64,000 nucleotides of DNA from Saccharum officinarum (lineage: Eukaryota > Streptophyta > Magnoliopsida > Poales > Poaceae). The notes beneath the pieces were generated by a model, which saw nothing but the letters and a program-made list of their open reading frames with translations, ran no database searches and had not been told where the DNA came from. The first letter of the stretch is position 1; every line of letters starts with the position of its first letter. The translations under genes were made by a program, and so were the position numbers. Positions 53,577-64,000 of the stretch are shown here, one piece after another. The DNA is taken from NCBI GenBank assembly GCA_020631735.1, contig CM036179.1, positions 22,497,063 through 22,561,062 of the forward strand, given 5' to 3'.

Positions 53577-54582
53577 GCCCTAAAGGTTCTTATAAAAGAA
53601 GTAATAAACGGGCAAGCCTGTGAACCCGTATATAGGTTTAATTTTATTATGAGCTACTTAATTACAGAGGCAACCGAAATCTATATGTGAGTCCGCGGGC
53701 TAGCCTGCTCGCATCCTTCCTAGATGTTCGGGTGTATTGGGCCATTGTTGTCACGCTGATGAAGGCAGAACATGCGCATGACCATAAGAGTGACATTGTC
53801 TCTGCCTCGGTCCATAGGTCCTCGTCCTCCTTGCCTGGCAACAGTCCGGTTGCCAGGCTTCATCTTCAGCTTGCCCGCATCAATACCGGCCCCAGGACGC
53901 CGGCAGATGGGGGTGACCCATTCCTCGTGTATGGCGATGTTGAGGAGCAGCTCCGACTCGCGCGTCAGGGTGTCTATGAAGTCGTTCGTGGAGAACGCCC
54001 TGTGAACACGGTTGCTCTCAGGGTCGTAGGCGTACACCTCATGGCGGCTCGTGGCGAGAAGGATGTTTCCTCCGGGCGAGGAGCCGAGCGGGAGCATGCG
54101 GAACCCAGCGCGCAAGGCGTCCCTCATCGGCTGGGGCAGGCTCGCCAAGCTGATGCGGCAGCGCAATGACCACGGCGACGACGTCGAGCCTGCAGCTGCA
54201 GCCGTCAAAGTCCAGAGCTCGTACTGTCCCACGGTGAGGCGAGTGTCCACCACGGCGCACAGAAAGCCGTCGAGGTCGGCGAGATGGAAGGCGTAGCGCG
54301 CCCGTTCTTCCGGCGGGTGTATCCACCCCGAACTCCTCGGTATCCACGGAGAGCGACAGGATGGGCTCCGGCGTTCTGAAGAACCTGGCTTCCCGGCCAT
54401 GAAAGTTCATCTCGGTGTTCAAGTGCCAGTAGAAGTACCCGTCCACAAACACCGGGGGGCGGCTACAGAGACCCTTGGGTGCGTGCGGCGGCACGTCTCC
54501 GGCGCAGGGGCGCCATCCGCCGGACCTCAGGCCATACACCTCGCAGCGCGGCTGCTTATTCCAGTCCTCGAAGAGCCTGACC

Positions 54583-54968
54583 TGTTAGAAACTGTAGATC
54601 GCCTAGCAGTAGATCGGGATGGGTAGGACACTTACAATCTCGATGCATACCTCCGTGGAGAAGACAACAGAGATCGCTGTACGGTGCCTCCTGTGGTGAC
54701 GAGAACGCCGGGTGACGCAGATGCCGCGGCGAACACCGGTGGAGCTTCCCGTCGTTGGCAGCACCCTTCTTGATCGGTCTAGGGTTAGGACGGTGGGTTG
54801 CGGCAGTGGCAGTGAACCTCGCAGTTTGTGCCCTGGCCCCCCACCTCCTATTTATGGTGCTGTACGACGGGGGCCCACCAGCCGTCTATGGGCTGGGCAC
54901 CCCCGATCAGGGTGCAGGTCAAGGGCCCAGTTGGCCGTTGGGCCAACTGGTGGAGATCAATTCCAACA
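54583..54968 (-). repeat. 3' LTR of the young Copia
   Basis: 386 bp, identical by eye to 59892-60277. Confidence 0.93.
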
Positions 54969-54983
54969 TTCTCCCCCTTGATC
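54969..54983 (-). other. Polypurine tract of the young Copia
   Basis: The minus strand reads AGATCAAGGGGGAGAA next to the 3' LTR. Confidence 0.85.
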
Positions 54984-55149
54984 TCATCTTATACTTTAAC
55001 TTTAAACTTTGACTTTAATTGCTTTCACTTTTATTTGTTCCATCACAAATCAGTGTATAGAACATGCCTCATCGTCACGGTCAGTCGCCGATAGATTTAA
55101 CAGCTACAATACACATCTCTGATCTGAAACAGATTCTTCAACTTTGGGC

Positions 55150-56640
55150 CCTTTATTGTCCGGAAATCATAGGCTATACCATAGACCCATGTCGACTGTG
55201 TGTTTTCTGAACACACTGGGTGGTAAGCCTTTGGTAAGTGGATCCGTTAGCACTTTTATGTTACTTTTACATTCAATACCATTAGTATGATTCCGGACTT
55301 TCTCCTTTACAACGTACAACTTTAATGTCAATGTGTTTGGCGGCACACTTGACTCGTTGTTATAGGAGCAAACTACTTAAATGGTCATTGCTGTTGACAA
55401 CCATTATCAATTCCGGGTACAAGTTACTTAACCATTTTGCCTGTCCCTCAGCCTCATATCATGCTATATTATAACTTTACATCACTGATGATACTAGAAC
55501 TGTTTCTTTTGGAGCTTTTCCACAATAAAACTCCAACTGCGAGTGTTAGCTACTATGTGGGTTTCACTAAACATCTCGCCAAAATTTAACATTTGTACCC
55601 ACAACTACTTGAGAGTACTTGTATTTTCTTTTTAGCATGAGGCCGACATTTTTAACTCCATTCCAGTGATCTATATCTGGACTGGACTTTTGCCAAAACA
55701 ACCCGGATATGTAAACTGTGTCAGGGCAAGGTCTTATCTTTGTACTCATTAAGCTTTTAACAGCTGAAGCATATAGGACGTCCATCTATAACAATCTTAC
55801 ATTACTTTTGGAACATCAAAGTTCTCAAAACTATTACCCTGACCTTTAGAACAGGCATAGGTTTACCCGCATAGGTACTTTATTTCTTTAGAAACTTTTC
55901 TTAGCATGCCTATGCGATAGTCATAATACCCCTTTTCTTCTATCTCGGTGAATTTCAATTCTTTTAACGAGATACATTTCACCGAGAATTTTCTTATTCA
56001 ACCTTGAGGACAAGAACTTCTTCTCATGCAGTAGGTTGACATCACTACTAACAATTAGGGTGTCATCCACACAGGATTAGGAAATGAATTTCCCTTCTAT
56101 AACTTTGTACAAACGCAATTGTCCTCTCGTTCTCTTTAACCCAAAATTTCTAATTGACTCTTCAACTTTAAATGCCACTGTCTAGAGATTTGCTCCAGTC
56201 CATAAGAGATTTCTATAGGTGGCATCCCTTACATTATTTTCTTTTCATGACAAAACCTCTGGGTTGTGTCACGTAATTATTTTCATATAAATCCCATTGG
56301 GAAATGTTGTCTTTACTTTCATCTGATGTAAATCAGATCATGATGTGCCACTAGCACTCATTGTAATCTATTCATTCGCTTCGCGCAAAACTTTTGATTC
56401 AAGTCGCGCTCCACATCTTTACATATTTCCTTTGGAGTCACATTTTGTCTTGTAGACCCATTACGGCCTACTGTTTTGGCTCCTTAGGAATTTATTCTAG
56501 ATCCCAAAATATTATTGGTATTATCGATTCCATTTCATCTTTCTTCGCTTCTTGCCACTTGGACGAGTGAACGTCTCTCATGGCTTCTTCAAATTAGGTG
56601 GGATTACCCTCCATTTGAATTTCACTAATATAGACTTTAT
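55150..56640 (-). pseudogene. RT and RNase H traces of the young Copia
   Basis: Traces in shifting frames run in the order expected on the minus strand: EAMRDVHSSKWQEAKKDEM (RT start, near 56600), VDDTLIVSSDVNLLHEKKFL (catalytic YVDD region, near 56030), ASAVKSLMSTK and IDHWNGVKNV (55650-55785), and DPLTKGLPP (RNase H end, near 55225). Dozens of stops and indels intervene. The decay is far older than the LTR identity suggests. Confidence 0.85.
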
Positions 56641-57492
56641 AATCATCAGAAATATCTGATTTTCTTATTCTTTGAGACTTTCTGGGGCCTTAGCTACTAG
56701 CATTTCTTGACCTTTATTGCCAAAAGACAATTGATTCTATAAGGTCCTGTGTAACAAGATCCTTGTTTACATTATTCATCCTCCTTGCGGAGTCAGGTTT
56801 CTTTGTACCATGCTCCCCCAGATTGTCCCATCTTTAATTTTTCTTATTTTGAGTTCAATCTGCTAAAACTCATATGGTGCATTTAACACCTATGGTGCAT
56901 TTAGCACCGTCTTTAAAATTCTGAACACGTCCAGTATAAATACTGGCTGACTATGCTATCTTTCTGTTGGAACTGTAAAAGGTCCATGAATTTAGCTATA
57001 TCTTTACTTTAGGGGTATCGATATTATGACCGTCTTACTCCCCCCGACGATCACATTCGTCTTTTATAGATCACTTTAGTATGCATCACATTGTCTGAAT
57101 TATGGGGAAGTATCTTTCTTAATTGTCTTTCTTCATTGATCTCACCTTTCTCCCCCTCGAAATGTGGTGCGAACTTTTCTACCACAATTTCGAAAACTAT
57201 TCAGAACTCTTGTGAATGAGGAAACTTTGATTACTTTCTTCTTTCACATGATTACATCATGCAAATGAAATTATTTCTTAATTCGTTGGGAGTACTTTTC
57301 CCTCATTTCACTTCAAGAACTCAACAGAGTCTTTTATCATTGATACTTTCGCAAGTCACGCTTGCATGTCATTCTTATGTTGAGGTCCATCTGTAACTTT
57401 CTGTTCTTCTTAAACTTATATTAGGATAACATAAGAGCTACCCTTAACTTTCTCCTTGTATGAGATACACTCAAAGCACATGAGTCATCACA

Positions 57493-57660
57493 ACTTTCTC
57501 CCGCCATGCAGGATAAATACTATGTCAAATTTCTCCCGGCATGCAGGATTGATCAACATAAGTACTATGCCAACTTTACCCCGCCATGCGGGTATTTTCT
57601 CAAACTTTTCCCGTCATACGGGTACTATCACAAACTTTTTCCCGCCATGCGAGATAATTT
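57493..57660. repeat. Array of CCCGC-CAT-GCGGG mini-hairpins
   Basis: Five units, spaced 30-45 bp, each follow a CAAACTTT/CAACTTT-like lead: 57500-57512, 57535-57547, 57580-57592, 57610-57622 and 57640-57654. Two form perfect 5-bp stems around CAT, namely CCCGC/GCGGG and CCCGT/ACGGG. Confidence 0.85.
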
Positions 57661-58060
57661 TCTTGAAGGGACATATATGTCAATACTGGCTCATATTCAA
57701 TCATCAAGTTTAGAAATAAATCCAAATACTCTTTAACGCACATGTTTAATCTGACGTTGGTCAAATTAAACAGGCATGTCACTTATTAAATTTCAAATCA
57801 TGATGATTAAGACTAAAATATATTACTTATTACATCTTTTAACACGAGGATAAAACTAAAACTAAATTCTTCTTCATAAGGAGTACATAAAAGGCATCTT
57901 TTAAACTAAACTCTTATTATTCTATTTTCTTGGATCAATATCCTAGAATTCTTTTTCTTTTGAAGCCATTCTTTAAAGAGACCATAGTCCCTTACACAAT
58001 GGTCTTCTTTCTGCAAAAAATTGCACTTTTCATCTTCTGAGTCACAAGTACCCAGCTCAT
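57600..58060 (-). pseudogene. Gag traces of the young Copia
   Basis: The minus strand reads KCNFLQKEDHCVRDYGLFKE near 57950-58015. This resembles the gag zinc knuckle CX2CX4HX4C with the second cysteine changed to leucine. 57600-57782 has another gag-like open stretch. No continuous gag exists. Confidence 0.5.
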
Positions 58061-58198
58061 TTTCTTTTCACCCTTCAAGAATAAAGGCATGAAGTTCTTT
58101 GTCTAAAAACATTAATCAATAATCAACAATAATAAGCATGAAAATAACCTTACATTGGTCTGGTTAAAGACATGCATATTAAACTTTTAAATCTTTGA

Positions 58199-58875
58199 GT
58201 TCTATTCTATATCACCGTTGGGCAGAAATAGAACAAAACCATCATTCTTATACATCAATTCCACATCACCGTTGGGCAGAAATGGAATTAACATATGAAA
58301 ACTCAATTATCCCTCTTCAAAATTAAATTCTAATTTTGAAAATCATCATCATCATTGCAGCGGAAACATGAAAATCATTACATTTTGCTCGCTCTGGAGC
58401 ATTTGTTGTCTCTTATCTATTCTCTGAAAATTGATCACTTTGATACAAAATTCATCAGAGATTTAAACTTTAAACATAAAACTCATAGAATTATAATATT
58501 GTTATCATCAACGTTGGTCAGAAAACAACAATATCATAATCATCTTTAAACATAAACTCATAAATAAACTTATAATATTGTTATCATCAACGTTGGTCAG
58601 AAAATAACAATATTACAATTCATCTTGACTATAAACCGACTATTCCTCCAATTTTAATTAGAGGATAAACTTTTCATTATCATTTACTGAATAACTATAA
58701 CTGCTCTTCAAATTAAATCCTCCCGTTGGTTCGGATTTAATGAGAAGACAAACTTTTTCTTTGCAGCGGAAACATAAAAAATACTCTTAAAGTAATACTT
58801 ATTCAGAAGCATTTCCATGTTCTCATCTACTCTCTAAAATTATACACGTTGGTGTAAAAATTATAGAGATATGAG
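58199..58875. repeat. Array of nine hairpins, most with GTTGG in the loop
   Basis: Inverted repeats follow one another. Stems: 58199-58206/58227-58234; 58257-58263/58283-58289; 58316-58325/58331-58340; 58421-58427/58455-58461; 58496-58503/58527-58534; 58573-58584/58604-58615; 58644-58648/58661-58665; 58712-58720/58733-58741; 58831-58836/58863-58868 with inner 58843-58847/58852-58856. Six loops contain GTTGG, usually as AACGTTGGTCAGAAA or ACCGTTGGGCAGAAA. Stem sequences differ between units but stay complementary. Confidence 0.88.
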
Positions 58876-58929
58876 CATCAAAACTTGTCAAAAGGACATC
58901 AAAAATAGCTTCTGAAAAATAATAAACTT

Positions 58930-59790
58930 AAAAGACTTTTCTTTCTTCATTTTTGGCCCGGAGCTTGCTCGCGCGCGCAACTGTGCGGTCCAGCAGCCAG
59001 AGCCGGCCCAATTCGCTACTGCAGCGCGCAGCCCAGCAAGACAAACGCCGCGGCCTAGCTCGCTCGCCATTTTCTGTGCCCAGGCGGCCCGTTCGCGCTC
59101 GCGCCAGCCGCGCCCAGGCCGCAACCTGGGCCTGGGCCGGCAAAGTCAGCTCCCGCCTGGGCCGAAAGTAGCCCAAGCACCCCCGGTGCAATCTTAGCCA
59201 TCAATTCACATCGGACGGTTGAGCGTTCATTTCGCGCGATCAAAACCGGTGACCGGCCGCCTCTCCCCCAAAACCCTAATCATTTCTTTCATTCCTCTTC
59301 TCTCTCCACAGCGCCGCACCCCAGTGGACGGCGGCGGCCGTGATTCAAATGGCCGGCGGTGGCGAGAGGAAAAAGGGCCCGCCGGAGCTCCCAGCCGACT
59401 CCCCTTCTCGTTGCCTATTCTTTCCTTTCTCTTCTCCCTCCCCACACTCTCTTAGCCGCAGGCGAGATGAGGGCCTACGGCGGCGTCCGTGGTGACTGAC
59501 CGGAGGAGGAAGTTACTGCGCCGTCGCGGCACCCCTCGCCGGCACGCGCGTGCGGCCGGAGCCGCGCGCGGCGCCGTCGAGCGGCACCGCGGCGGTGCCC
59601 TTTGGCCCGAGCTCGAGGCGGAGACCGCACGGCGGCAAATCCTCGCGCCCGCAACGGTTCGGGTGACTTTCCGCGCGGCGTCCAAGCGACGGCCGACGGT
59701 GGTGACGGCGATAGGTAAGCCGGAGGTAGGCCCCTAATCCTTCCGTCCTTTCTTTCTTTTCTTTTGTTTAGGGTTAGGGTTCGGGATTGC
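58930..59790. other. GC-rich block inside the young Copia, possibly captured host sequence
   Basis: Between the primer site and the hairpin arrays lies 850 bp of GC-rich DNA. On the plus strand, opposite to the element, it reads like a gene start: AAAACCCTAATC, a CTCTTCTCTCTCCACAG tract, a GC-rich open frame and a GTAAGC-type donor near 59714. No protein family is recognised. Confidence 0.4.
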
Positions 59791-59876
59791 TTGACCGATT
59801 CAAAACCGGTTGCTCTTTTCTTTCTTTGGCTTCTTTTCTTTCTACCCAGAAACTGGATCTACGCTAGGAAAAACCT

Positions 59877-59890
59877 TGGCTCCGGTACCA
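59877..59890 (-). other. Primer-binding site of the young Copia
   Basis: TGGTACCGGAGCCA lies one base from the 5' LTR and resembles the initiator Met-tRNA primer site TGGTATCAGAGCCA with two changes. Confidence 0.8.
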
Positions 59891-59891
59891 T

Positions 59892-60277
59892 TGTTAGAAA
59901 CTGTAGATCGCCTAGCAGTAGATCGGGATGGGTAGGACACTTACAATCTCGATGCATACCTCCGTGGAGAAGACAACAGAGATCGCTGTACGGTGCCTCC
60001 TGTGGTGACGAGAACGCCGGGTGACGCAGATGCCGCGGCGAACACCGGTGGAGCTTCCCGTCGTTGGCAGCACCCTTCTTGATCGGTCTAGGGTTAGGAC
60101 GGTGGGTTGCGGCAGTGGCAGTGAACCTCGCAGTTTGTGCCCTGGCCCCCCACCTCCTATTTATGGTGCTGTACGACGGGGGCCCACCAGCCGTCTATGG
60201 GCTGGGCACCCCCGATCAGGGTGCAGGTCAAGGGCCCAGTTGGCCGTTGGGCCAACTGGTGGAGATCAATTCCAACA
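59892..60277 (-). repeat. 5' LTR of the young Copia
   Basis: 386 bp, adjoining the primer-binding site at its left edge in plus orientation. Confidence 0.93.
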
Positions 60278-60958
60278 TGACCACCTTGTGCTCGTTGGAC
60301 GCCGGGTCGAAGCCGAGCCCGGTGCTCGAGAGCACGTAGGGACCGTCAGCGGTCACTCTCCTAGCCCATGGGCAGGGAGACGTGCTCTCCGGTGGAGAGG
60401 TTGCAGACGTGGTACGCGGACACGCTGAGCTGGAAGAGGAGGGTGAGCCCGCGGCAGGGCTTGGTGCCCGACAAGACGAGATCGTCGGCGCGCATGTCGC
60501 CCACGGTCACGAGCTCGCGGGCCGACGAGCCGTTCCTCTGTGAGGTTAACGTAAGCAGCCTCGAAGAGTAGAAGGACGTGGTGGTTGAGCCTGCGGCGGC
60601 GGGCGCGAAGAAAACGATCTCCGGCGGCGGCTGGGCAGCGGCTCTGACGGCTTGGTGCGCCCGGACGAAGTGATCGGAGGTGAGCGTGGCGCGCCACTCT
60701 CGGCAGACCGCCCGGAAGCGAAGGGTGGCAGCGGCCGGGACGCGCGTCAGAATCTGTTCGAGGATCACTTCGCTGGGTAGAAACGGCGGCACCACCGGCG
60801 CCCGCGCCTCTTGAACGTGCCGAGACCTTTTGGACGGTCGTGTCGGCGCCGGCGCCACTTCGGATTCCGGCATGGTGGTCAGCTGGTGGATCGATCGTTT
60901 TCCTTGTCTTTGACTCGATTTTGTAGATCAGACCAGAAGAGTTGGATTCCATCCATCT

Positions 60959-60968
60959 CTATATATAT
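60959..60968 (-). promoter_or_regulatory. TATA box of the F-box pseudogene
   Basis: CTATATATAT lies about 90 bp upstream of the pseudogene ATG at 60873. Confidence 0.4.
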
Positions 60969-61949
<981 letters not shown>

Positions 61950-63624
61950 TTTTTCTCGAATACGCAGGAGAGCTGCGTATCATTGCATTAAGAAGAAGAG
62001 TTGTAAAGTACAACACGCACACCACACACACACTTTCAGAGCAAACAACGCGCCTCTAGCGCGCTAGGTTGTCTAACCCGGACCAACCTAGCAGATTGCT
62101 CTCCGGTTCGATATTACATAAATGGAACAACCAACGTGCGAACACCGTCGCGCCCTACGGGTCCTCCACGAAGAGCTCGCATGCGCGCCCGTTGAACGCC
62201 GGAAACAGCGCATTAAGGCCTCCACCTGGCTCGACGACAAGGTCTTAGAACGCAAGTCGTCAAGTATCCCCTTGGGCACAGGTGAAGCCATAGCGGCCGA
62301 CGGCGCAATCTCCAACCGCTGCTTGAGGAGTACCTCGCCCCGTTAGGATGCCAGAATGTGTGCCAACGGTTGGGCGGCAATCCGTGTGCTCCTGCGTCGG
62401 ACAGGCAGGGGCCGCTTGGCTATCGCCCTCTGTCATGGTGGAGAGGCAATCAGGGGTGGCTCCCGCACAACCCGTACCTCGTCCAGAAACCGTGCGAGGC
62501 GCCGAGCGGCCTCGCGCGGCGTGGGCATCTCGTCGCCAGGCTCGACGTCAGATTGACCCACCCGAGTAGGCGTGAGCTGCACCTGCGACTGAGGCGAGGG
62601 GACAGCCGCCACCGGAGGCGGGTCCGCGAACCCCGGGGGAGCGGCCTCATGGCCAGTCATGATGTCGGGTTGACCCACCCGAGGAGGCGTGAGCTGCACC
62701 AGGTCCTGCGACGGCGGCTGAGATGAGGGAGCAGCCGCCTCCAGAAGCGTCTCCGCAAACCCCGATCGGGTGACTTCAACGGAGCGACTCATGACGAAAG
62801 CGACGGCGAGGAGCTCCTCCAACACCGGATCGAAGGAGACGACCGATGCCGGTGGGCCATCGCCCGCGCACATCACCTCCACAAGCGGGTCGGGCACGGG
62901 GAGGCATAGCATGGGCGCCCCCATGGTGTAGCTTAGCGTCGCTTGGGCGGCCCCGGCCGAAGGGCTGTTGCCATCAGTGGCGACACTCGTTGCCGCTGTG
63001 ATGCCACCTCCTGCCTTTGGGGCCGATGTTGACGGCGCCTTCGTCGCTTGCGCCCACTGACGCCGCAAGTGGCCGCACCAGGCACATCCGTAGCCGCGCC
63101 CGGCGCCGCCCTAGTCGCATCCGGTGCGCCGCCCTAGGCACGCGGCCGGTTGCCCGGGGTAGGCTCCTGTACCGGGCGTCATAATCGGCCATCGGGGGCA
63201 ACGAATTTGACCTTCTGCCGCTGCTTGCACTCCCGTGCGAGTTTCAGAACCCCTTGCAGCGGAGGCAACGTGGAGGCAGCCTGCAGGTTGCCACCTTATG
63301 CGCGGTGGAGAGGCAGTTGAAGCACTTCCCATGAAGATCCGCTGGGTAACGACTGGGTGACCACTGGCAAGTCGGTGCGGGCCGGGCGGGGCGTGCCCCA
63401 CCGGAACCACGAACCGACTCCAGCGGCAAAACCGCACGCCAGCCGTCGGCGTCAAGAGCGGAGATGCGCTGGCGAGCGGAGCCCCGTACGTGACGCCCGA
63501 GGCGCTGTGGGGCGGGGATGCGGCCCTCCATGGGCCGGGCAGGCAGACCGTGCACCACCTCAGGCCGCGGCCGCCTCTGGCGAGACCCGCGGTTGCCCTA
63601 CCCGTGCACCGCGCCTGTGCCAGG
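61950..63624 (-). pseudogene. LINE-type ORF1 (CCHC, zf-CCHC_4-like) with LINE 3' end, ORF2 missing
   Basis: ORF1 of plant L1 elements is an RNA-binding protein. Here 63244-63558 encodes GKCFNCLSTAHKVATCRLPP and RCLRCKGF, two close zinc knuckles. 62433-63068 encodes a Pro-rich region ending REAARRLARFLDEVRVVREP, and then RRRSTRIAAQPLAHI and VLLKQRLEIAPSAA follow, a C-terminal block common in such grass proteins. In-frame stops and frame changes are present. Directly after it the 3' end CTTCTTAATGCAATGATACG, GCAGCTCTCCTGCGTATTCG, AGAAAAAAC (minus strand) is L1-like. ORF2 is entirely missing. The right side is cut by an LTR. Confidence 0.75.
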
Positions 63625-64000
63625 TGAAGGGTCGAGATGGCGGACTAGAGGAGGGGTGAATAGTCCTTTCTAAAATTAATCGCGTCGGCAAACCGAAACA
63701 AATGCGGAATTAAAACTATCGGTCTAGCCAAGACTACACCCCTCTATCTAAGTTCACAAGCACCTCACAAAGATCCTAAATATGTAACTAAGGTGCTTTC
63801 CTTAGCAAGAGCTCTCCTAAACAATTCTAGAGCAAGGTCACACAAACCTATGCACTAGTACTTTAGCAAAGCCGGAGAGCTCCTACATAATTCTAGTAAG
63901 CAAAAGCACGAAGCCACCTATGCTCACTAGCAATGCTCAATAGCAAGGCAACTAATGCCAAACTAAAGAGCGCAAATTACTTAGCTACACAAACTAAGCA
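63625..64000 (-). mobile_element. Another SIRE/Opie-type LTR, continuing beyond the window
   Basis: It starts TGAAGGGTCGAGATGGCGG and follows 34155 onwards closely (TGAATAGTCCTTTCTAAAA, CTCTCCTA, TGCACTAGTACTTT). Whether it is a solo LTR or a full element cannot be seen. Confidence 0.88.

Larger units (their letters stand above)
54583..60277 (-). mobile_element. Young Copia with identical-looking LTRs but dead coding region
   Basis: The element is 5695 bp and flanked by TGACC at 54578-54582 and 60278-60282. LTRs of 386 bp (54583-54968, 59892-60277; TGTTAGAAACTG...ATTCCAACA) show no difference on direct reading. Minus orientation is fixed by the primer site TGGTACCGGAGCCA (59877-59890) and the purine tract ATCAAGGGGGAGAA next to the left LTR. 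Inside, only decayed gag, RT and RNase H traces remain, plus hairpin arrays and a GC-rich block. The intact F-box copy shows the empty site GCCTGACCACC. Confidence 0.93.
53720..60873 (-). pseudogene. F-box pseudogene, duplicate copy split by a Copia
   Basis: This is the paralogue of the gene at 14753-16192, in the same orientation. The 5' part (60283-60873) starts MPESEVAPAPTRPSKRSRH and has a full F-box (PFLPSEVILEQILTRVP, VCREWRATL). An 8-bp deletion near 60370 shifts the frame after SLPMG. A Copia element (54583-60277, TSD TGACC) then interrupts the codons for VRLFEDW. The 3' part (53720-54582) has a one-base insertion near 54328 that shifts the frame again; its end, MVMRMFCLHQRDNNG, matches the intact gene. 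No functional protein can be made. Confidence 0.93.

Noticed and set aside
57493..58875. CRISPR-like array
   Set aside because: Repeats are short inverted hairpins of varied stem sequence in a plant retroelement, with no direct-repeat/spacer regularity and no cas genes.

Overview
This window looks like nuclear DNA of a grass, most likely a panicoid and plausibly an Andropogoneae species. I infer this from the TE families recognised: a SIRE/Opie-type Copia element whose LTR starts TGAAAGGTCCTTG on the minus strand, a Cassandra TRIM with a 5S-like domain, Stowaway and other grass MITEs, an RTE-type LINE with a TTG-rich tail, and GC-rich coding patches in AT-rich intergenic DNA. Nothing is arranged like bacterial operons. 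The only intact host-type gene I can support is an F-box gene on the minus strand (14753-16192). Nearly everything else is nested transposable elements in several stages of decay.

Layout. 742-12333 is one old Copia element on the minus strand (TSD TCATC). Its left LTR holds a complete Cassandra TRIM (1564-2328). Its right LTR holds a 3959-bp solo LTR of Ty3/gypsy type (7197-11155, TSD CTGAT) and an expanded tandem repeat. 12600-13230 has tandem exon-intron cassettes of unknown origin. 13672-16450 is a duplicated block with a LINE 3' end, a MITE and the intact F-box gene. 16540-23120 holds MITEs, a 1.34-kb hAT element (TSD CGAGGAAG), a near-perfect 38-bp hairpin and small retroposon-like repeats. 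23131-23940 is a MULE-like element packed with GGCGCC palindromes. 24000-26400 may be a weak minus-strand host transcription unit. 27404-28230 has an RTE LINE end. 29662-31932 is a local tandem duplication whose two copies each carry an insertion the other lacks.

33328-44855 is a second gypsy-type LTR split by an 8.15-kb gag-only SIRE/Opie-type Copia (34155-42305, TSD GGCGC). 45477-47008 has MITEs and an LTR with primer-binding site. 47105-49985 joins a LINE endonuclease fragment to a shrunken Copia. 49990-52575 is an L1-like LINE split by a second LINE with a 16-bp TSD. 52258-61150 is the second copy of the F-box block. There the gene is a pseudogene with two frameshifts and an inserted Copia (54583-60277, TSD TGACC) whose two 386-bp LTRs look identical although its coding region is ruined. 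61950-63624 is a LINE-type ORF1 relic, and 63625-64000 is the start of another SIRE/Opie-type LTR.

The strongest unusual signals are two arrays of small hairpins inside the young Copia. Loops are conserved while stems differ between units and remain complementary. Others are the GGCGCC-rich MULE, the 38-bp hairpin, and the contrast of young LTRs with dead coding sequence, which points to mobilisation in trans.
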